Counted from the first letter of the stretch, positions 34,090 to 48,240 are shown. The stretch: DNA of 64,000 nt from an uncultured Alistipes sp. (GCF_910580175.1 NZ_CAJTXD010000002.1:248001-312000), one strand, 5' to 3'. The notes: a model not told the origin generated them from the sequence alone. Numbers and translations are program-made.

Positions 34090-35019
34090 ATGTCCGATTC
34101 CTCCATTTCGGTAATTATCCCGCTTTATAACAAGGAACGGGAGATTGCCGGTACGCTCCGCTCCGTGCTGGCGCAGACGCTGCCGCCCGTGGAGATCGTC
34201 GTCGTGGACGACGGTTCGACCGACGGGAGTGCCGAAGTCGTGCGGGCCATCGGTTCGCCGCTGGTGCGGCTCCTCGTGCAGTCCAACGCCGGGGTCTGCG
34301 TCGCCCGCAACCGGGCCGTGGCCGAAGCGCGGGGCGAATACATCGCCTTTCTCGATGCCGACGACTGCTGGGAACCGGGTTATCTGGCCGAAATCGCTGC
34401 GCTGATTGCGGAGTTTCCCGGCTGCGGCATCTATTCCACCGCTTTCTGGGTTCTCGACGGCAGAGGGCGTTTCCCGGTTCCTTGTCCCGACCGCCGGGGC
34501 GTCGTCGACAACTTCTTTCGCGACTCGGCCCACCGCTACATCTCCATTCCTTCGGCCAGCGTCGTACCGCGCCGCGTCTTCGACGAGGTCGGCGGCTTCC
34601 CGCCCGGTATGAAAATCGGCGAAGACCTCTATTTGTGGGTCAAGATTGCGCGCCGCCTGCCGGTCTGCTTCTCGCCGGCGCGGCTGGTCTGCTACTCCAA
34701 GACGGCCGCCAACCGTTCGGCCGCCATCTATACCCCCGAAGCGTGCGACTGCTCGTTCGAGGCGCTTTACGACCCGGCTGCACCCATCGAGGAACGCGAG
34801 TTCATTGCCCGTGCCGCTTTGGGCAAGGCTTTGGTGCTGAGCGCCAAGGGCGGCACCGAGGAGGCCGCCCGCGCCGTCCGCACCTTCTCGTTTACCCGCA
34901 CTTATCGCCGTACGCTCCGCAAGGTGCGCGTGCTCAATGCGCTGCCCGTCGCCTGGCGCACGCCCGTGCTCAACTTCTACAACCGGCTGGCGTGGCTGCT
35001 GGCCCAAAAAGGATTATGA
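34090..35019 (+). CDS. Family 2 glycosyltransferase
   Basis: This 309-aa protein starts with the GT-A signature SVIIPLYNKEREIAGTLRSV. It has EIVVVDDGSTDGSAEVV and the metal-binding DxD in IAFLDADDCWEPGYL, followed by KIGEDLYLWVKIA with the catalytic ED pair. It would transfer a sugar to a surface polysaccharide or glycan precursor. Acceptor and donor are unknown. An ATG two codons upstream is an alternative start. It is divergent from the DUF115-like gene across about 60 bp. Confidence 0.9.
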   Translation: MSDSSISVIIPLYNKEREIAGTLRSVLAQTLPPVEIVVVDDGSTDGSAEVVRAIGSPLVRLLVQSNAGVCVARNRAVAEARGEYIAFLDADDCWEPGYLAEIAALIAEFPGCGIYSTAFWVLDGRGRFPVPCPDRRGVVDNFFRDSAHRYISIPSASVVPRRVFDEVGGFPPGMKIGEDLYLWVKIARRLPVCFSPARLVCYSKTAANRSAAIYTPEACDCSFEALYDPAAPIEEREFIARAALGKALVLSAKGGTEEAARAVRTFSFTRTYRRTLRKVRVLNALPVAWRTPVLNFYNRLAWLLAQKGL

Positions 35020-35056
35020 AAAACGAAAGGTCTGCGATTGCAGACCTCCCGACTTT

Positions 35057-37654
<2,598 letters not shown>

Positions 37655-37862
37655 AATTTGCAGATTGTGTTTCGTTTGTTGCGTTGACCTTTCTTTCACA
37701 AATGGCCTGCCACACTGCGTGTTTCGGACATCGTGTCGGTTTTTGACATTTTTTGTCTGCTCCGTCCGGTCAATGCGACAGCCGGAACTGACAATGCGGG
37801 TTGCCTCTTCGGACAATTCGGCAGATACGTCGATACTCTGCCTTGGCCATGCTCAAATAAAT

Positions 37863-37893
37863 TTGGCATTGCGCTCGGCTTTTCGTATCTTTG
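37863..37893 (+). promoter_or_regulatory. dnaX promoter, near-leaderless
   Basis: TTG (37863-37865), 20 nt and TATCTTTG (37886-37893) match the consensus. The ATG follows at 37901, about where transcription should start, so the mRNA is likely leaderless or nearly so. Confidence 0.75.
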
Positions 37894-37900
37894 CACTATT

Positions 37901-39868
<1,968 letters not shown>

Positions 39869-39882
39869 AAGTAAAAAGTGAT

Positions 39883-41178
39883 ATGGCAAAAAATTTTATC
39901 GAAGAACTCGAATGGCGTGGCATGATCCACACGATCATGCCCGGTGCGAAGGAACAGCTCGAAAAGGAGATGACGACGGCTTATCTGGGCATCGACCCCA
40001 CGGCCGACTCGCTGCATATCGGCCACCTGGTGGGTGTGATGATCCTCAAGCACTTCCAGCTGTGCGGCCATCGTCCGCTGGCGCTCGTCGGCGGAGCCAC
40101 CGGCATGATCGGCGACCCCTCGGGCAAGTCGCAGGAGCGCAACCTGCTCGACGAAACCACCCTGCGTCATAACCAGGAGGCGATCAAGCGCCAGCTGGCC
40201 AAACTGCTCGATTTCGAGTCCGATGCGCCCAATGCCGCCGTCATGGTCAACAACTACGACTGGATGAAGGACTTTTCGTTCCTCGACTTCATCCGCGACA
40301 TCGGCAAGTGCATCACGGTCAACTACATGATGGCCAAGGATTCGGTCAAGAAGCGGTTCAACGGCGAGGGCGACGGCATGTCGTTTACCGAGTTCACTTA
40401 CCAGCTCGTGCAGGGCTACGACTTCCTGCACCTCTATGAGACGATGAACTGCAAAATCCAGCTCGGCGGTGCCGACCAGTGGGGCAACATCACTACCGGC
40501 ACCGAGTTGATCCGCCGCAAGTTAGGTTCCGAGTCCGAGGCGTTCGCCATTACGTGTCCTCTGATTACCAAGGCCGACGGCACCAAGTTCGGCAAGACCG
40601 AGAGCGGCAATGTGTGGCTCGATCCGCGGTACACGTCGCCTTATAAGTTTTATCAGTTCTGGCTCAACGTCAGCGACGAGGATGCCAAGCGCTACATCAA
40701 GATTTTTACCCTGCTCGACCGCGAAACGATCGAAGCGCTCGTTGCCGAGCACGATGCCGCGCCCCACTTGCGCGTGTTGCAGAAACGTCTGGCGCAGGAG
40801 ATCACCACCATGATCCACTCCCGCGAGGAGTACGAGAAGGCGGTCGAGGCGTCGGACATCCTTTTCGGCGGCGCTACTTCCGAAGCGTTGCACAAGCTCG
40901 ACGAAGCGACCCTTTTGCAGGTCTTCGAGGGGGTGCCGCAGTTCCGCATCGCGCGGGCCGAACTGGAGTTGTCGTTCGTCGACCTCGCAGCCGAGAAGGC
41001 GCAGGTCTTCCCCTCGAAGGGCGAGTGCCGCAAGATGGTGCAGGGCGGCGGCGTGTCGCTCAACAAGGAGAAAGTGGCCGATCCGATGCGGCCCGTCGTC
41101 GAGTCCGATTTGATCGCCGGCAAATACCTGCTCGTGCAGAGAGGCAAGAAGAACTATTATCTCATCATCGTCGAATAA
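39883..41178 (+). CDS. tyrS: Tyrosyl-tRNA synthetase
   Basis: This 431-aa class I synthetase has TAYLGIDPTADSLHIGHLVG with the HIGH-type motif. GGATGMIGDPSGKSQERNLL and QLGGADQWGNITTG bind tyrosine and ATP, and KFGKTESG occupies the KMSKS position. An S4-like RNA-binding domain lies at the C-terminus (GECRKMVQGGGVSLNKEKV). It charges tRNA-Tyr. It lies 14 nt behind dnaX and overlaps folB by one nt. A longer frame into dnaX is not a real start. Confidence 0.97.
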   Translation: MAKNFIEELEWRGMIHTIMPGAKEQLEKEMTTAYLGIDPTADSLHIGHLVGVMILKHFQLCGHRPLALVGGATGMIGDPSGKSQERNLLDETTLRHNQEAIKRQLAKLLDFESDAPNAAVMVNNYDWMKDFSFLDFIRDIGKCITVNYMMAKDSVKKRFNGEGDGMSFTEFTYQLVQGYDFLHLYETMNCKIQLGGADQWGNITTGTELIRRKLGSESEAFAITCPLITKADGTKFGKTESGNVWLDPRYTSPYKFYQFWLNVSDEDAKRYIKIFTLLDRETIEALVAEHDAAPHLRVLQKRLAQEITTMIHSREEYEKAVEASDILFGGATSEALHKLDEATLLQVFEGVPQFRIARAELELSFVDLAAEKAQVFPSKGECRKMVQGGGVSLNKEKVADPMRPVVESDLIAGKYLLVQRGKKNYYLIIVE

Positions 41179-41531
41179 TGGAGTATCGCATTACCTTGGA
41201 GCGCATGGAGTTCCACGCACTGCACGGTTGTTATGAACTCGAACGCAAGGTGGGCAACCGCTTTACGGTCGACCTGACGATTACGGCCGAATTGGGCGAC
41301 GTGGCCGCCGAAGATTGCGTCGAAAAGGCGGTCAACTACCTGACCGTCTACGAGGTCGTCCGCGAACGCATGGCTGTGACGCAGCGCACCATCGAGCGCG
41401 TGGCGATGAACATCATCGATGCGCTCTACGCCGCTTTTCCGCAAATCCGGCATCTCTCCTGCACCGTCTCCAAACTCGCTCCGCCGTTGGGCGGCAAGCT
41501 CGACCGGGTAAGCGTGACGCTCGAAAAGTAA
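41178..41531 (+). CDS. folB: Dihydroneopterin aldolase
   Basis: This 117-aa protein shows the FolB pattern: ITLERMEFHALHGCYELERKVGNRFTVDL, VNYLTVYEVVRE and TIERVAMNIIDAL, then SKLAPPLGGKLDRVSVTLEK near the end. It converts dihydroneopterin to 6-hydroxymethyl-dihydropterin in folate synthesis. The start overlaps the tyrS stop (TAATG), so it is translationally coupled. A bidirectional terminator follows. Confidence 0.93.
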   Translation: MEYRITLERMEFHALHGCYELERKVGNRFTVDLTITAELGDVAAEDCVEKAVNYLTVYEVVRERMAVTQRTIERVAMNIIDALYAAFPQIRHLSCTVSKLAPPLGGKLDRVSVTLEK

Positions 41532-41576
41532 GCGGCCGGCAGGTGCTTTGCTTGGGCTGTTTTTTGCGGAGTTATA

Positions 41577-41614
41577 AAAAAATCTGTCTGCATAACGCAG
41601 ACAGATTTTTTTTG
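41577..41614. terminator. Bidirectional terminator between folB and fba
   Basis: AAATCTGTCTGC (41581-41592) and GCAGACAGATTT (41598-41609) form a 12-bp stem with loop ATAAC. It is flanked by A residues on the left and T residues on the right, so it works for both converging genes. Confidence 0.9.
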
Positions 41615-41663
41615 TAACCACATCCGGGCCGGATGCACCCGGATGCCTTGTCAGGAATCATCC

Positions 41664-42656
41664 TTATGCTTTGCCGGCCGAGCCGAGGACGTTCTCGCAC
41701 TTGTGCTTGTAGAGCTTCTTCAGCTCTTCGCGGGCCGGGCCTAAGTACTTGCGGGGGTCGAACTCGGCGGGCTGCTCCGACAGCACCGTGCGTACGGCGG
41801 CCGTCATGGCCAGACGACCGTCCGAGTCGATGTTGATCTTGCAGACGGCGCTCTTGGCAGCCTCGCGCAGCTGCTCCTCGGGAATGCCGACGGCATCTTT
41901 CAGTGCACCGCCGTGCGTGTTGATGATCTTCACATATTCCTGCGGCACCGACGACGAGCCGTGCAGCACGATGGGGAAGCCCGGGATGCGCTTCTCGATC
42001 TCTTTCAGAATGTCGAAACGCAAGGGGGGCGGAACCAGAATGCCTTCGGCGTTGCGCGTGCACTGTTCGGGCTTGAACTTGTTGGCGCCGTGCGACGTGC
42101 CGATCGAGATGGCCAGCGAGTCTACGCCGGTCTTCTTCACGAAATCCTCCACGTCGGCAGGGTCGGTGTAGTGCGAGTGCTCGGAAGCCACTTCGTCCTC
42201 GACGCCGGCCAGCACGCCCAGTTCGCCCTCGACCGTCACGTCGTGCTGATGAGCGTATTCCACGACTTTTTTCGTCAGCGCCACGTTTTCGTCATAGGGC
42301 AGCGCCGAACCGTCGATCATTACCGACGAGAAACCCATGTCGATGCAGTCCTTGCACAGCTCGAACGAGTTGCCGTGGTCGAGGTGCAGCACGATGGGGA
42401 TGTTCTTACCCAGTTCCTTGGCATACTCCACGGCGCCCTGGGCCATGTAGCGCAGCAGCGTTTGGTTGGCGTACTTGCGCGCGCCGGCCGACACCTGGAG
42501 AATCACAGGCGACGAAGTTTCGACGCAAGCCTGGATGATAGCTTGCATCTGCTCCATGTTGTTGAAGTTGAAGGCCGGAACGGCATAGCCGCCCTTGATG
42601 GCTTTGGCGAACATCTCGCGGGTGTTGACCAAGCCCAGTTCCTTGTAAGATACCAT
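41664..42656 (-). CDS. fba: Class II fructose-bisphosphate aldolase
   Basis: This 330-aa zinc aldolase has VPAFNFNNMEQMQAI, the metal ligands and active site in IVLHLDHGNSFELCKDCIDMGFSSVMIDGS, and TVEGELGVLAGVED. It also has SIGTSHGANKF and LHGSSSVPQEYV, with KINIDSDGRLAMTAAVR near the C-terminus. It splits fructose-1,6-bisphosphate in glycolysis and makes it in gluconeogenesis. The start MVSYKELGLV is chosen because an upstream extension is not family-like. Confidence 0.96.
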   Translation of the reverse strand: MVSYKELGLVNTREMFAKAIKGGYAVPAFNFNNMEQMQAIIQACVETSSPVILQVSAGARKYANQTLLRYMAQGAVEYAKELGKNIPIVLHLDHGNSFELCKDCIDMGFSSVMIDGSALPYDENVALTKKVVEYAHQHDVTVEGELGVLAGVEDEVASEHSHYTDPADVEDFVKKTGVDSLAISIGTSHGANKFKPEQCTRNAEGILVPPPLRFDILKEIEKRIPGFPIVLHGSSSVPQEYVKIINTHGGALKDAVGIPEEQLREAAKSAVCKINIDSDGRLAMTAAVRTVLSEQPAEFDPRKYLGPAREELKKLYKHKCENVLGSAGKA

Positions 42657-43024
42657 AATCGTTATTTTTAGCAGTGAATCGTTCGCACTCAAAAACCGCA
42701 CAAATTTAATTAAATAATCTTAAGAATGATTCTTTTCATGCGTTTTTTGTTAAAATAATAACAATCTTCGGGACAAGCCGAGGGCCGCGCCGAACCGGTT
42801 CGAAGTTTGGCGAGGAGGGAAAAGTTGCAGGCTAATGGATTTTTGCGGCAGGCCGCCGGCGGATCGCTGCCATCGGGGGCCGATCATTGTCATCGAGGTG
42901 TGGCGGCCGTATCGTTCGGTGCGTATCCTGATGCCGGTTCGGCCGTGGATGGGGAGTGTGCTGTTAATAAGATAACAAATCATCCGGTTTTGTTGGGCAA
43001 TCCGGAGAGTTTTTTGTATTTTTG
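42657..43024. other. Intergenic region between divergent fba and fum, no gene seen
   Basis: AT-rich next to fba and mixed further right. I find no plausible ORF or RNA family. The right edge contains a consensus promoter, TTG (42993-42995) with a 21-nt spacer and TATTTTTG (43017-43024). It points to the fumarase gene and is followed directly by a promoter-carrying repeat. Confidence 0.5.
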
Positions 43025-43097
43025 GCTTCGCCGAAAATACGCTCGCTCGGCAAAATGCAAGCAAACTTGCTTTTGCTCTCGCTTATTTGTATTTTTG
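43025..43097 (+). repeat. 73-bp promoter-carrying repeat, copy upstream of fumarase
   Basis: The element begins right after the -10 box TATTTTTG (43017-43024). It ends with an identical TATTTTTG (43090-43097) preceded at 20 nt by TTG (43067-43069). It shares CTCGCTCGGCAAAATGCAAG and CTTGCTTTTGC.CTCGCTTATT with the copies at 1704-1850 and 49300-49372. The fumarase gene thus has two stacked promoters 73 bp apart. Confidence 0.8.
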
Positions 43098-43155
43098 CAA
43101 AGTTTAAGTTGATCGAGTGATTTTGAAACTAATATAAACATAAATTATAAGTGTT

Positions 43156-44769
43156 ATGGCCGAATTCATCTACCAGGAGCCGTTCCCCGTGGGGGAGGAC
43201 AAAACGCAGTACCGTCTGCTGACCAAAGATTACGTCAAGGTCGTCGAGTGCGACGGCCGTAAGATCCTCAAGGTCGATCCTGCCGGTCTGGAGCTGTTGT
43301 CCAAGGCGGCTTACAGCGACGTGTCGTTCTACTTGCGTGCGTCCCACTTGCAGAAGCTGCGCGACATCCTCGACGACCCCGAGGCTACCGACAACGACAA
43401 GTTCGTGGCTTATACCATGCTGCTCAACCAGTGCGTCTCGGCCGAGGGCGAGCTGCCCACCTGTCAGGATACCGGCACGGCCATCTGCATCGGCCATAAG
43501 GGCGAGGACGTTTTTACCGGGGCCGACGATGCCGAGAGCATCGCCCGCGGCGTTTACGAGACTTACAAGGAGCGCAATCTGCGTTATTCGCAGGTCGTGC
43601 CTTTTACCATGACCGAGGAGAAGAACTCCGGCACCAATCTGCCCGCGCAGATCGACATCTACGGCGGCAAGCCCGGCATGGAATACGAGTTCCTTTTCAT
43701 TACCAAGGGCGGCGGTTCGGCCAACAAGACCTTCCTCTATCAGCAGACTAAGGCGCTTTTGAACGAAGAGTCGCTGACCAAGTTCATCGCCGAGCATATC
43801 AAAGACCTCGGCACGTCGGCCTGCCCGCCTTACCATCTGGCCCTCTGCATCGGCGGCACATCGGCCGAGATGTGCCTCTCGACCGTCAAGAAAGCGTCGG
43901 CCGGTTACCTCGACGAGCTGCCCACGTCGGGCAACGAGGGCGGCCGCTGTTTCCGCGACCTCGAATGGGAGGAGAAGGTGCTGAAGATCTGCCAGCAGTC
44001 GGGCGTCGGCGCCCAGTTCGGCGGCAAGTACCTCGTGCACGACGTGCGTGTCATCCGCGCTCCGCGTCATGCCGCTTCGTGCCCCGTCGCTATTGGCGTA
44101 AGCTGCTCGGCCGACCGCAACATCAAGGCCAAGATCACGCCCGAGGGCATTTTCCTGGAGGAGCTGGAGAAGAATCCGGCACGGTTCCTGCCCAAGGAGG
44201 CGCCGGCCATGTCGCCCGCCGTGGACATCGACCTCGACGAAGGCATGGACAAGGTGCGCGAGATTCTGACCCGCTATCCCATCAAGACGCGTCTGAACCT
44301 CAAGGGCACCTTGATCGTCGCCCGCGACATCGCCCATGCGCGCATCAAGCAGATGCTCGACGAGGGCAAACCCATGCCCGACTACTTCAAGAAGCATCCC
44401 GTCTACTACGCCGGCCCCGCCAAGACGCCGGACGGCATGGCTTCGGGTTCGTTCGGCCCCACCACCGCAGGGCGTATGGATCCCTACGTCGACTTGTTCC
44501 AGAAACATGGCGGTTCGCTCGTGATGGTCGCCAAGGGCAACCGTTCGCAGGAGGTTACCGACGCCTGCAAGGCCAACGGCGGTTTCTACCTCGGGTCGAT
44601 CGGCGGGCCGGCAGCCATCCTGGCCAAGAATTCGATCAAGTCGGTCGAGGTCGTCGACTTCCCCGAGTTGGGTATGGAGGCCGTGCGGAAAATCTATGTC
44701 GAGGATTTCCCCGCGTTCATCATCGTCGACGACAAGGGCAACGATTTCTTTGCCGATTTCAAGCATTAG
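43156..44769 (+). CDS. Class I (iron-sulfur) fumarate hydratase
   Basis: This 537-aa enzyme has the class I layout: PTCQDTGTAICIGHKG with the first cluster cysteine, GTSACPPYHLALCIGGTSAEMCLST, RAPRHAASCPVAIGVSCSADRN, and a C-terminal domain with AGPAKTPDGMASGSFGPTTAGRMDPYVD. It interconverts fumarate and malate with a 4Fe-4S cluster, probably in the reductive branch leading to succinate in fermenting Bacteroidales. Two tandem promoters precede it. Confidence 0.95.
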   Translation: MAEFIYQEPFPVGEDKTQYRLLTKDYVKVVECDGRKILKVDPAGLELLSKAAYSDVSFYLRASHLQKLRDILDDPEATDNDKFVAYTMLLNQCVSAEGELPTCQDTGTAICIGHKGEDVFTGADDAESIARGVYETYKERNLRYSQVVPFTMTEEKNSGTNLPAQIDIYGGKPGMEYEFLFITKGGGSANKTFLYQQTKALLNEESLTKFIAEHIKDLGTSACPPYHLALCIGGTSAEMCLSTVKKASAGYLDELPTSGNEGGRCFRDLEWEEKVLKICQQSGVGAQFGGKYLVHDVRVIRAPRHAASCPVAIGVSCSADRNIKAKITPEGIFLEELEKNPARFLPKEAPAMSPAVDIDLDEGMDKVREILTRYPIKTRLNLKGTLIVARDIAHARIKQMLDEGKPMPDYFKKHPVYYAGPAKTPDGMASGSFGPTTAGRMDPYVDLFQKHGGSLVMVAKGNRSQEVTDACKANGGFYLGSIGGPAAILAKNSIKSVEVVDFPELGMEAVRKIYVEDFPAFIIVDDKGNDFFADFKH

Positions 44770-44819
44770 AAATCGTTCATTGAGAAAATAATAGCTTAGG
44801 AAATTACGTTGTAAGTTCG

Positions 44820-46676
44820 ATGAAAGGTTTTGCGAAAATAGGTTTCGTCCTGCTTTGCGTGATCGGATGTCTGTCGCTTCGGGCTGCCGAGAAAGTGGTG
44901 TTCGAGGTTTCGTCGCCCTTGATGGTGGCCAGCGGCGAGGCGTTCCGCGTCGAGTTCGCGCTCAATGCCAAGCCCGATGACGATTCGTTCGTGGCGCCTT
45001 CGTTCGAGGGGTTCGACGTGCTGGCCGGGCCTGCCGTGTCGAAAGGATCGTCGATTCAGATCATCAACGGCGCGATGACCAAAAGTGTCAATTACACCAT
45101 CACTTTCGTGTTGTTGCCCCGGAGCGTCGGCAACCTTACCGTCGGCTCGGCTGAAATCGCTGTCGACGGCACCGTGTACCGCACCCGTCCCCTGGCCCTT
45201 GAGGTCGTCGACGAGCCGGCGGGCGGTTCGGCTTCGCAGCCGGGAGCCGACGACCGCCGGGAGCCGCAAGACGAGGCAAGCCGGGCGCAGGGCGAGATCG
45301 CCAAGGACGACTTGTTGTTGCGGGCCGTCGTTTCGCGTTCGTCGGTCTTCAAGGGCGAGCCGCTGCGGGTTACCTTCAAACTCTACGAGCGAGTCAACGT
45401 TGCCGGTTACCAGGATGTCAAATTCCCGTCGTTCAACGGGTTCTGGGCGCAGGAGTTGGATGCGGACAATGCCCGGCGGCAGCGCGAGACTTTCAACGGC
45501 AAGGTCTACGAGACGCTGGTCGCCCGCGAATACCTGCTCTATCCCCAGCAGGCCGGGACGTTGACCATCGACCCGGCCGAGTTGACCGCCGTGGCGCAGG
45601 TCGTCGTGCAGAGCCGGCACAATATCGATCCTTTCTTCGGCGGCGGCCCCGAAATCTATAATGTGCCGCGCAAGTTGCAGAGCCAGCGCATCAACGTGAC
45701 CGTCAAGCCTCTGCCGGGGGGTGCTCCCGCAGGGTTCGGCGGAGCCGTCGGGCGTTTCGACATGCAGACCGTGCCGCCCGCCGGGCAGCTTTCGGCCAAT
45801 TCGGCCGCGACCTGCACGGTCAAGATTTCCGGCACGGGCAACCTTACTTTCGTGCAGGCGCCCAAATTGGCGTTGCCCGCTTCGTTCGAGCAGTACAACG
45901 TCAAGACTACGGAGTCGATCAACGCTTCGGCGGCCGGAATCTCCGGTTACCGGCAGTTCGAATATCCGTTCATCGCGCGGGCCGAGGGCGATTACGAAAT
46001 CGCACCTATCGAGTTCACTTACTTCGATCCCTCGCGCATGGAGTATAAGACCCTGCGTTCGAAGCCCATCGAGCTTCATGTCGTGCCCGATGCCCAGGGC
46101 GGCGGCGATGCTGTCGTCATGCAGGGCCGCGGCATCTCCAAGGAGGAGGTGCGGTTGCTGGGGCAGGATATACGTTTCATCAAGTTGGGTGGCGTGCGGT
46201 TGCGTCCCGAGCGGCGGCCGTTCCTTTTCAGCGGCCTCTATTGGGCGGCGGTCGGCGGCATCCTGTGCCTTTTCGGGGCGGCCTACGTCGCTTTGCGCAA
46301 GCGTATCCGCGAGTCGCAGAACGTGGCCGTCGTGCGCGGCAAGCGGGCCAACAAAGTCGCCGTTTCGCGTTTCCGGGTCGCCAAGAAGCATATGGAGCAG
46401 GAGAACCGTCATGCTTTCTACGAGGAGATGCTGCGGGCGTTGTGGGGGTATGTGAGCGATAAGCTCAACATTCCCGTTGCCAACCTGACCAAAGAGAATG
46501 TGCGCGAGGAGCTGCACAAGCGCGGCGTGCCCGTCGAGCAGGCGCAGCGCTTTACCGCCATCATCGCCCAGTGCGATGAGGCGCAATATGCTCCCGCAGC
46601 ATCGGCCCGCATGAGCGATGTCTATGCCGAGGGTGTCGATCTGGTTTCGCATATCGAGACGATGATTAAACGATAG
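44820..46676 (+). CDS. batD: BatD-like aerotolerance protein
   Basis: This 618-aa protein has a signal peptide ending near residue 22. Repeated immunoglobulin-like beta domains follow (VVFEVSSPLMVASGEAFRVEF, LLLRAVVSRSSVFKGEPLRVTFKLYE, CTVKISGTGNLTFVQAPKL). A single membrane helix lies at about 480-500 (GLYWAAVGGILCLFGAAYVAL). The cytoplasmic tail ends with a helical region. BatD proteins of Bacteroides support aerotolerance together with BatA, BatB, BatC and BatE. batE follows 8 nt later, but batA-C are not in the window on either side, so the usual bat operon is split or partial here. Confidence 0.88.
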   Translation: MKGFAKIGFVLLCVIGCLSLRAAEKVVFEVSSPLMVASGEAFRVEFALNAKPDDDSFVAPSFEGFDVLAGPAVSKGSSIQIINGAMTKSVNYTITFVLLPRSVGNLTVGSAEIAVDGTVYRTRPLALEVVDEPAGGSASQPGADDRREPQDEASRAQGEIAKDDLLLRAVVSRSSVFKGEPLRVTFKLYERVNVAGYQDVKFPSFNGFWAQELDADNARRQRETFNGKVYETLVAREYLLYPQQAGTLTIDPAELTAVAQVVVQSRHNIDPFFGGGPEIYNVPRKLQSQRINVTVKPLPGGAPAGFGGAVGRFDMQTVPPAGQLSANSAATCTVKISGTGNLTFVQAPKLALPASFEQYNVKTTESINASAAGISGYRQFEYPFIARAEGDYEIAPIEFTYFDPSRMEYKTLRSKPIELHVVPDAQGGGDAVVMQGRGISKEEVRLLGQDIRFIKLGGVRLRPERRPFLFSGLYWAAVGGILCLFGAAYVALRKRIRESQNVAVVRGKRANKVAVSRFRVAKKHMEQENRHAFYEEMLRALWGYVSDKLNIPVANLTKENVREELHKRGVPVEQAQRFTAIIAQCDEAQYAPAASARMSDVYAEGVDLVSHIETMIKR

Positions 46677-46684
46677 AAGTGTTT

Positions 46685-47542
46685 ATGAGACGATTCATCA
46701 TGGTTGTATGCGCCCTCGGTCTGGGCTGCGGCCTTGCGCAGGCGCAGGAAACACGGTCGGAGGAGTTCGCCGACATGCCGGCGCAGTCCGCTGCGGCTTC
46801 CGACGCTTTACCGACCCGGCAGGAGGAGACTCCGGCGGTGGAAGCGACCGTCGACAATTTGTGGGATCAAGCCAATACGGCCTATATCAACGGCGATTTC
46901 CATACTGCGGCCGACACCTACGAGCGGTTGCTCGCCCAAGGGGCGGTTTCCGGGAAGCTCTATTACAACCTGGCCAATGCTTGTTTCAAGGAGGATCGGT
47001 TGGGCAAGGCGGTTCTGTACTATCGGCGGGCCTTGCGTCTGACTCCCGGCAACGGCGACATCCGTTATAACCTCAGCGTGGCCGAAGCCCGCACGAAAGA
47101 CCATATCGAGAAGATTCCCGAATTTTTCTTCGTCGTCTGGATGCGGGGCGTGCGGCAGATCATGAGCGGCTCGGCCTGGACGGGTTTGTCGCTCGCAGCG
47201 TTGGTCTGTGCGTTGGCTTTGTTTCTGCTTTATTTGTTGGCTCAGCGGTTGCCGTTGCGTAAGGCCGGGTTCTATGGAACGCTTGCCGCTGCGGTAATCT
47301 TCGTCTGCGCCACTTGTTTTGCTGCGGCTGAAAGGCGCGCAGCGCTCGATCGTACGCAGGCTGTGGTCATGGCGACGGCGGCCGCCGTGAAGAGTTCGCC
47401 CGACAAGTCGGCGACCGACCTTTTCGTCTTGCACGAAGGTACCGTCGTGCGTATCGCCGACCGGCTCGACGAGTGGTGCGAGATCGTGATCGACGACGGG
47501 AAGAAAGGGTGGCTGGAATGCCGTAAAATCGAGGTCATCTGA
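46685..47542 (+). CDS. batE: BatE-like protein (TPR plus SH3-type domain)
   Basis: This 285-aa protein has a signal peptide and TPR repeats at about 55-130 (LWDQANTAYINGDFHTAADTYERLL, KLYYNLANACFKEDRLGKAVLYYRRAL). Two hydrophobic helices lie at about 160-210, and a C-terminal SH3-like segment (ATDLFVLHEGTVVRIADRLDEWCEI) follows. It is the standard BatE layout. It overlaps recR by one nt (TGATG). It probably works with BatD at the inner membrane. Confidence 0.88.
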   Translation: MRRFIMVVCALGLGCGLAQAQETRSEEFADMPAQSAAASDALPTRQEETPAVEATVDNLWDQANTAYINGDFHTAADTYERLLAQGAVSGKLYYNLANACFKEDRLGKAVLYYRRALRLTPGNGDIRYNLSVAEARTKDHIEKIPEFFFVVWMRGVRQIMSGSAWTGLSLAALVCALALFLLYLLAQRLPLRKAGFYGTLAAAVIFVCATCFAAAERRAALDRTQAVVMATAAAVKSSPDKSATDLFVLHEGTVVRIADRLDEWCEIVIDDGKKGWLECRKIEVI

Positions 47543-48138
47543 TGTCGAAACTCTTGCAGGACGTGGTGGGCGAACTTTCGCTTCTGCCCGGTGTGGGGAA
47601 GCGCACGGCGTTGCGTCTGGCCATGCACATTTTGCGTATGGAACCCGAGGCCGTGGCGGAGATGACCCGCAGTATCGACCGTTTTCGCGGTCAAATCAAA
47701 TATTGCGCACGTTGCAACAACCTTTCCGACGAGGAGGTGTGTCCGATCTGCGCCGACCAGGAGCGCGACCGTGCGACGGTGTGCGTCGTCGAGCAGGTGG
47801 CCGACGTGCTGTCGATCGAGAATACGCACCAGTACAAGGGGTTGTACCATGTCCTGGGCGGCGTGATTTCGCCCATGCAGGGCATTGCCCCTTCCGATCT
47901 GAAGATCGATCTGTTGTGCGACCGCATCGCGCAGGGCGGCATCAAGGAAGTGATCTTGGCCATTTCGACCTCGGTCGAGGGCGAAACGACGCTTTTTTAC
48001 CTGATGAGTCGTTTGCGGCATTATTCTGGCTTGAAGATCACTTCGATCGCCCGCGGTATCGGCTTCGGCGATGAGTTGGAATATGTCGACGAACTGACCA
48101 TCACGCATGCGTTGTTGAACCGTCGGGAGATCGAATGA
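47542..48138 (+). CDS. recR: Recombination mediator RecR
   Basis: This 198-aa protein has the N-terminal helix-hairpin-helix LSLLPGVGKRTALRLAMHIL, the zinc finger YCARCNNLSDEEVCPIC, and a Toprim domain (CVVEQVADVLSIENTHQYKGLYHVLGG). With RecF and RecO it loads RecA at gaps. recF also lies in this window (54.8 kb). It is translationally coupled to batE. Confidence 0.97.
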   Translation: MSKLLQDVVGELSLLPGVGKRTALRLAMHILRMEPEAVAEMTRSIDRFRGQIKYCARCNNLSDEEVCPICADQERDRATVCVVEQVADVLSIENTHQYKGLYHVLGGVISPMQGIAPSDLKIDLLCDRIAQGGIKEVILAISTSVEGETTLFYLMSRLRHYSGLKITSIARGIGFGDELEYVDELTITHALLNRREIE

Positions 48139-48240
48139 TGACAAAGCCTCCGTTCTTCTCCGAAAAGGGCGGGCGACCGCGATGTGCGGGCCGGGGCGGA
48201 AAATCGCTTGCAAACATAAAGATTCAATACATTGTTTATT

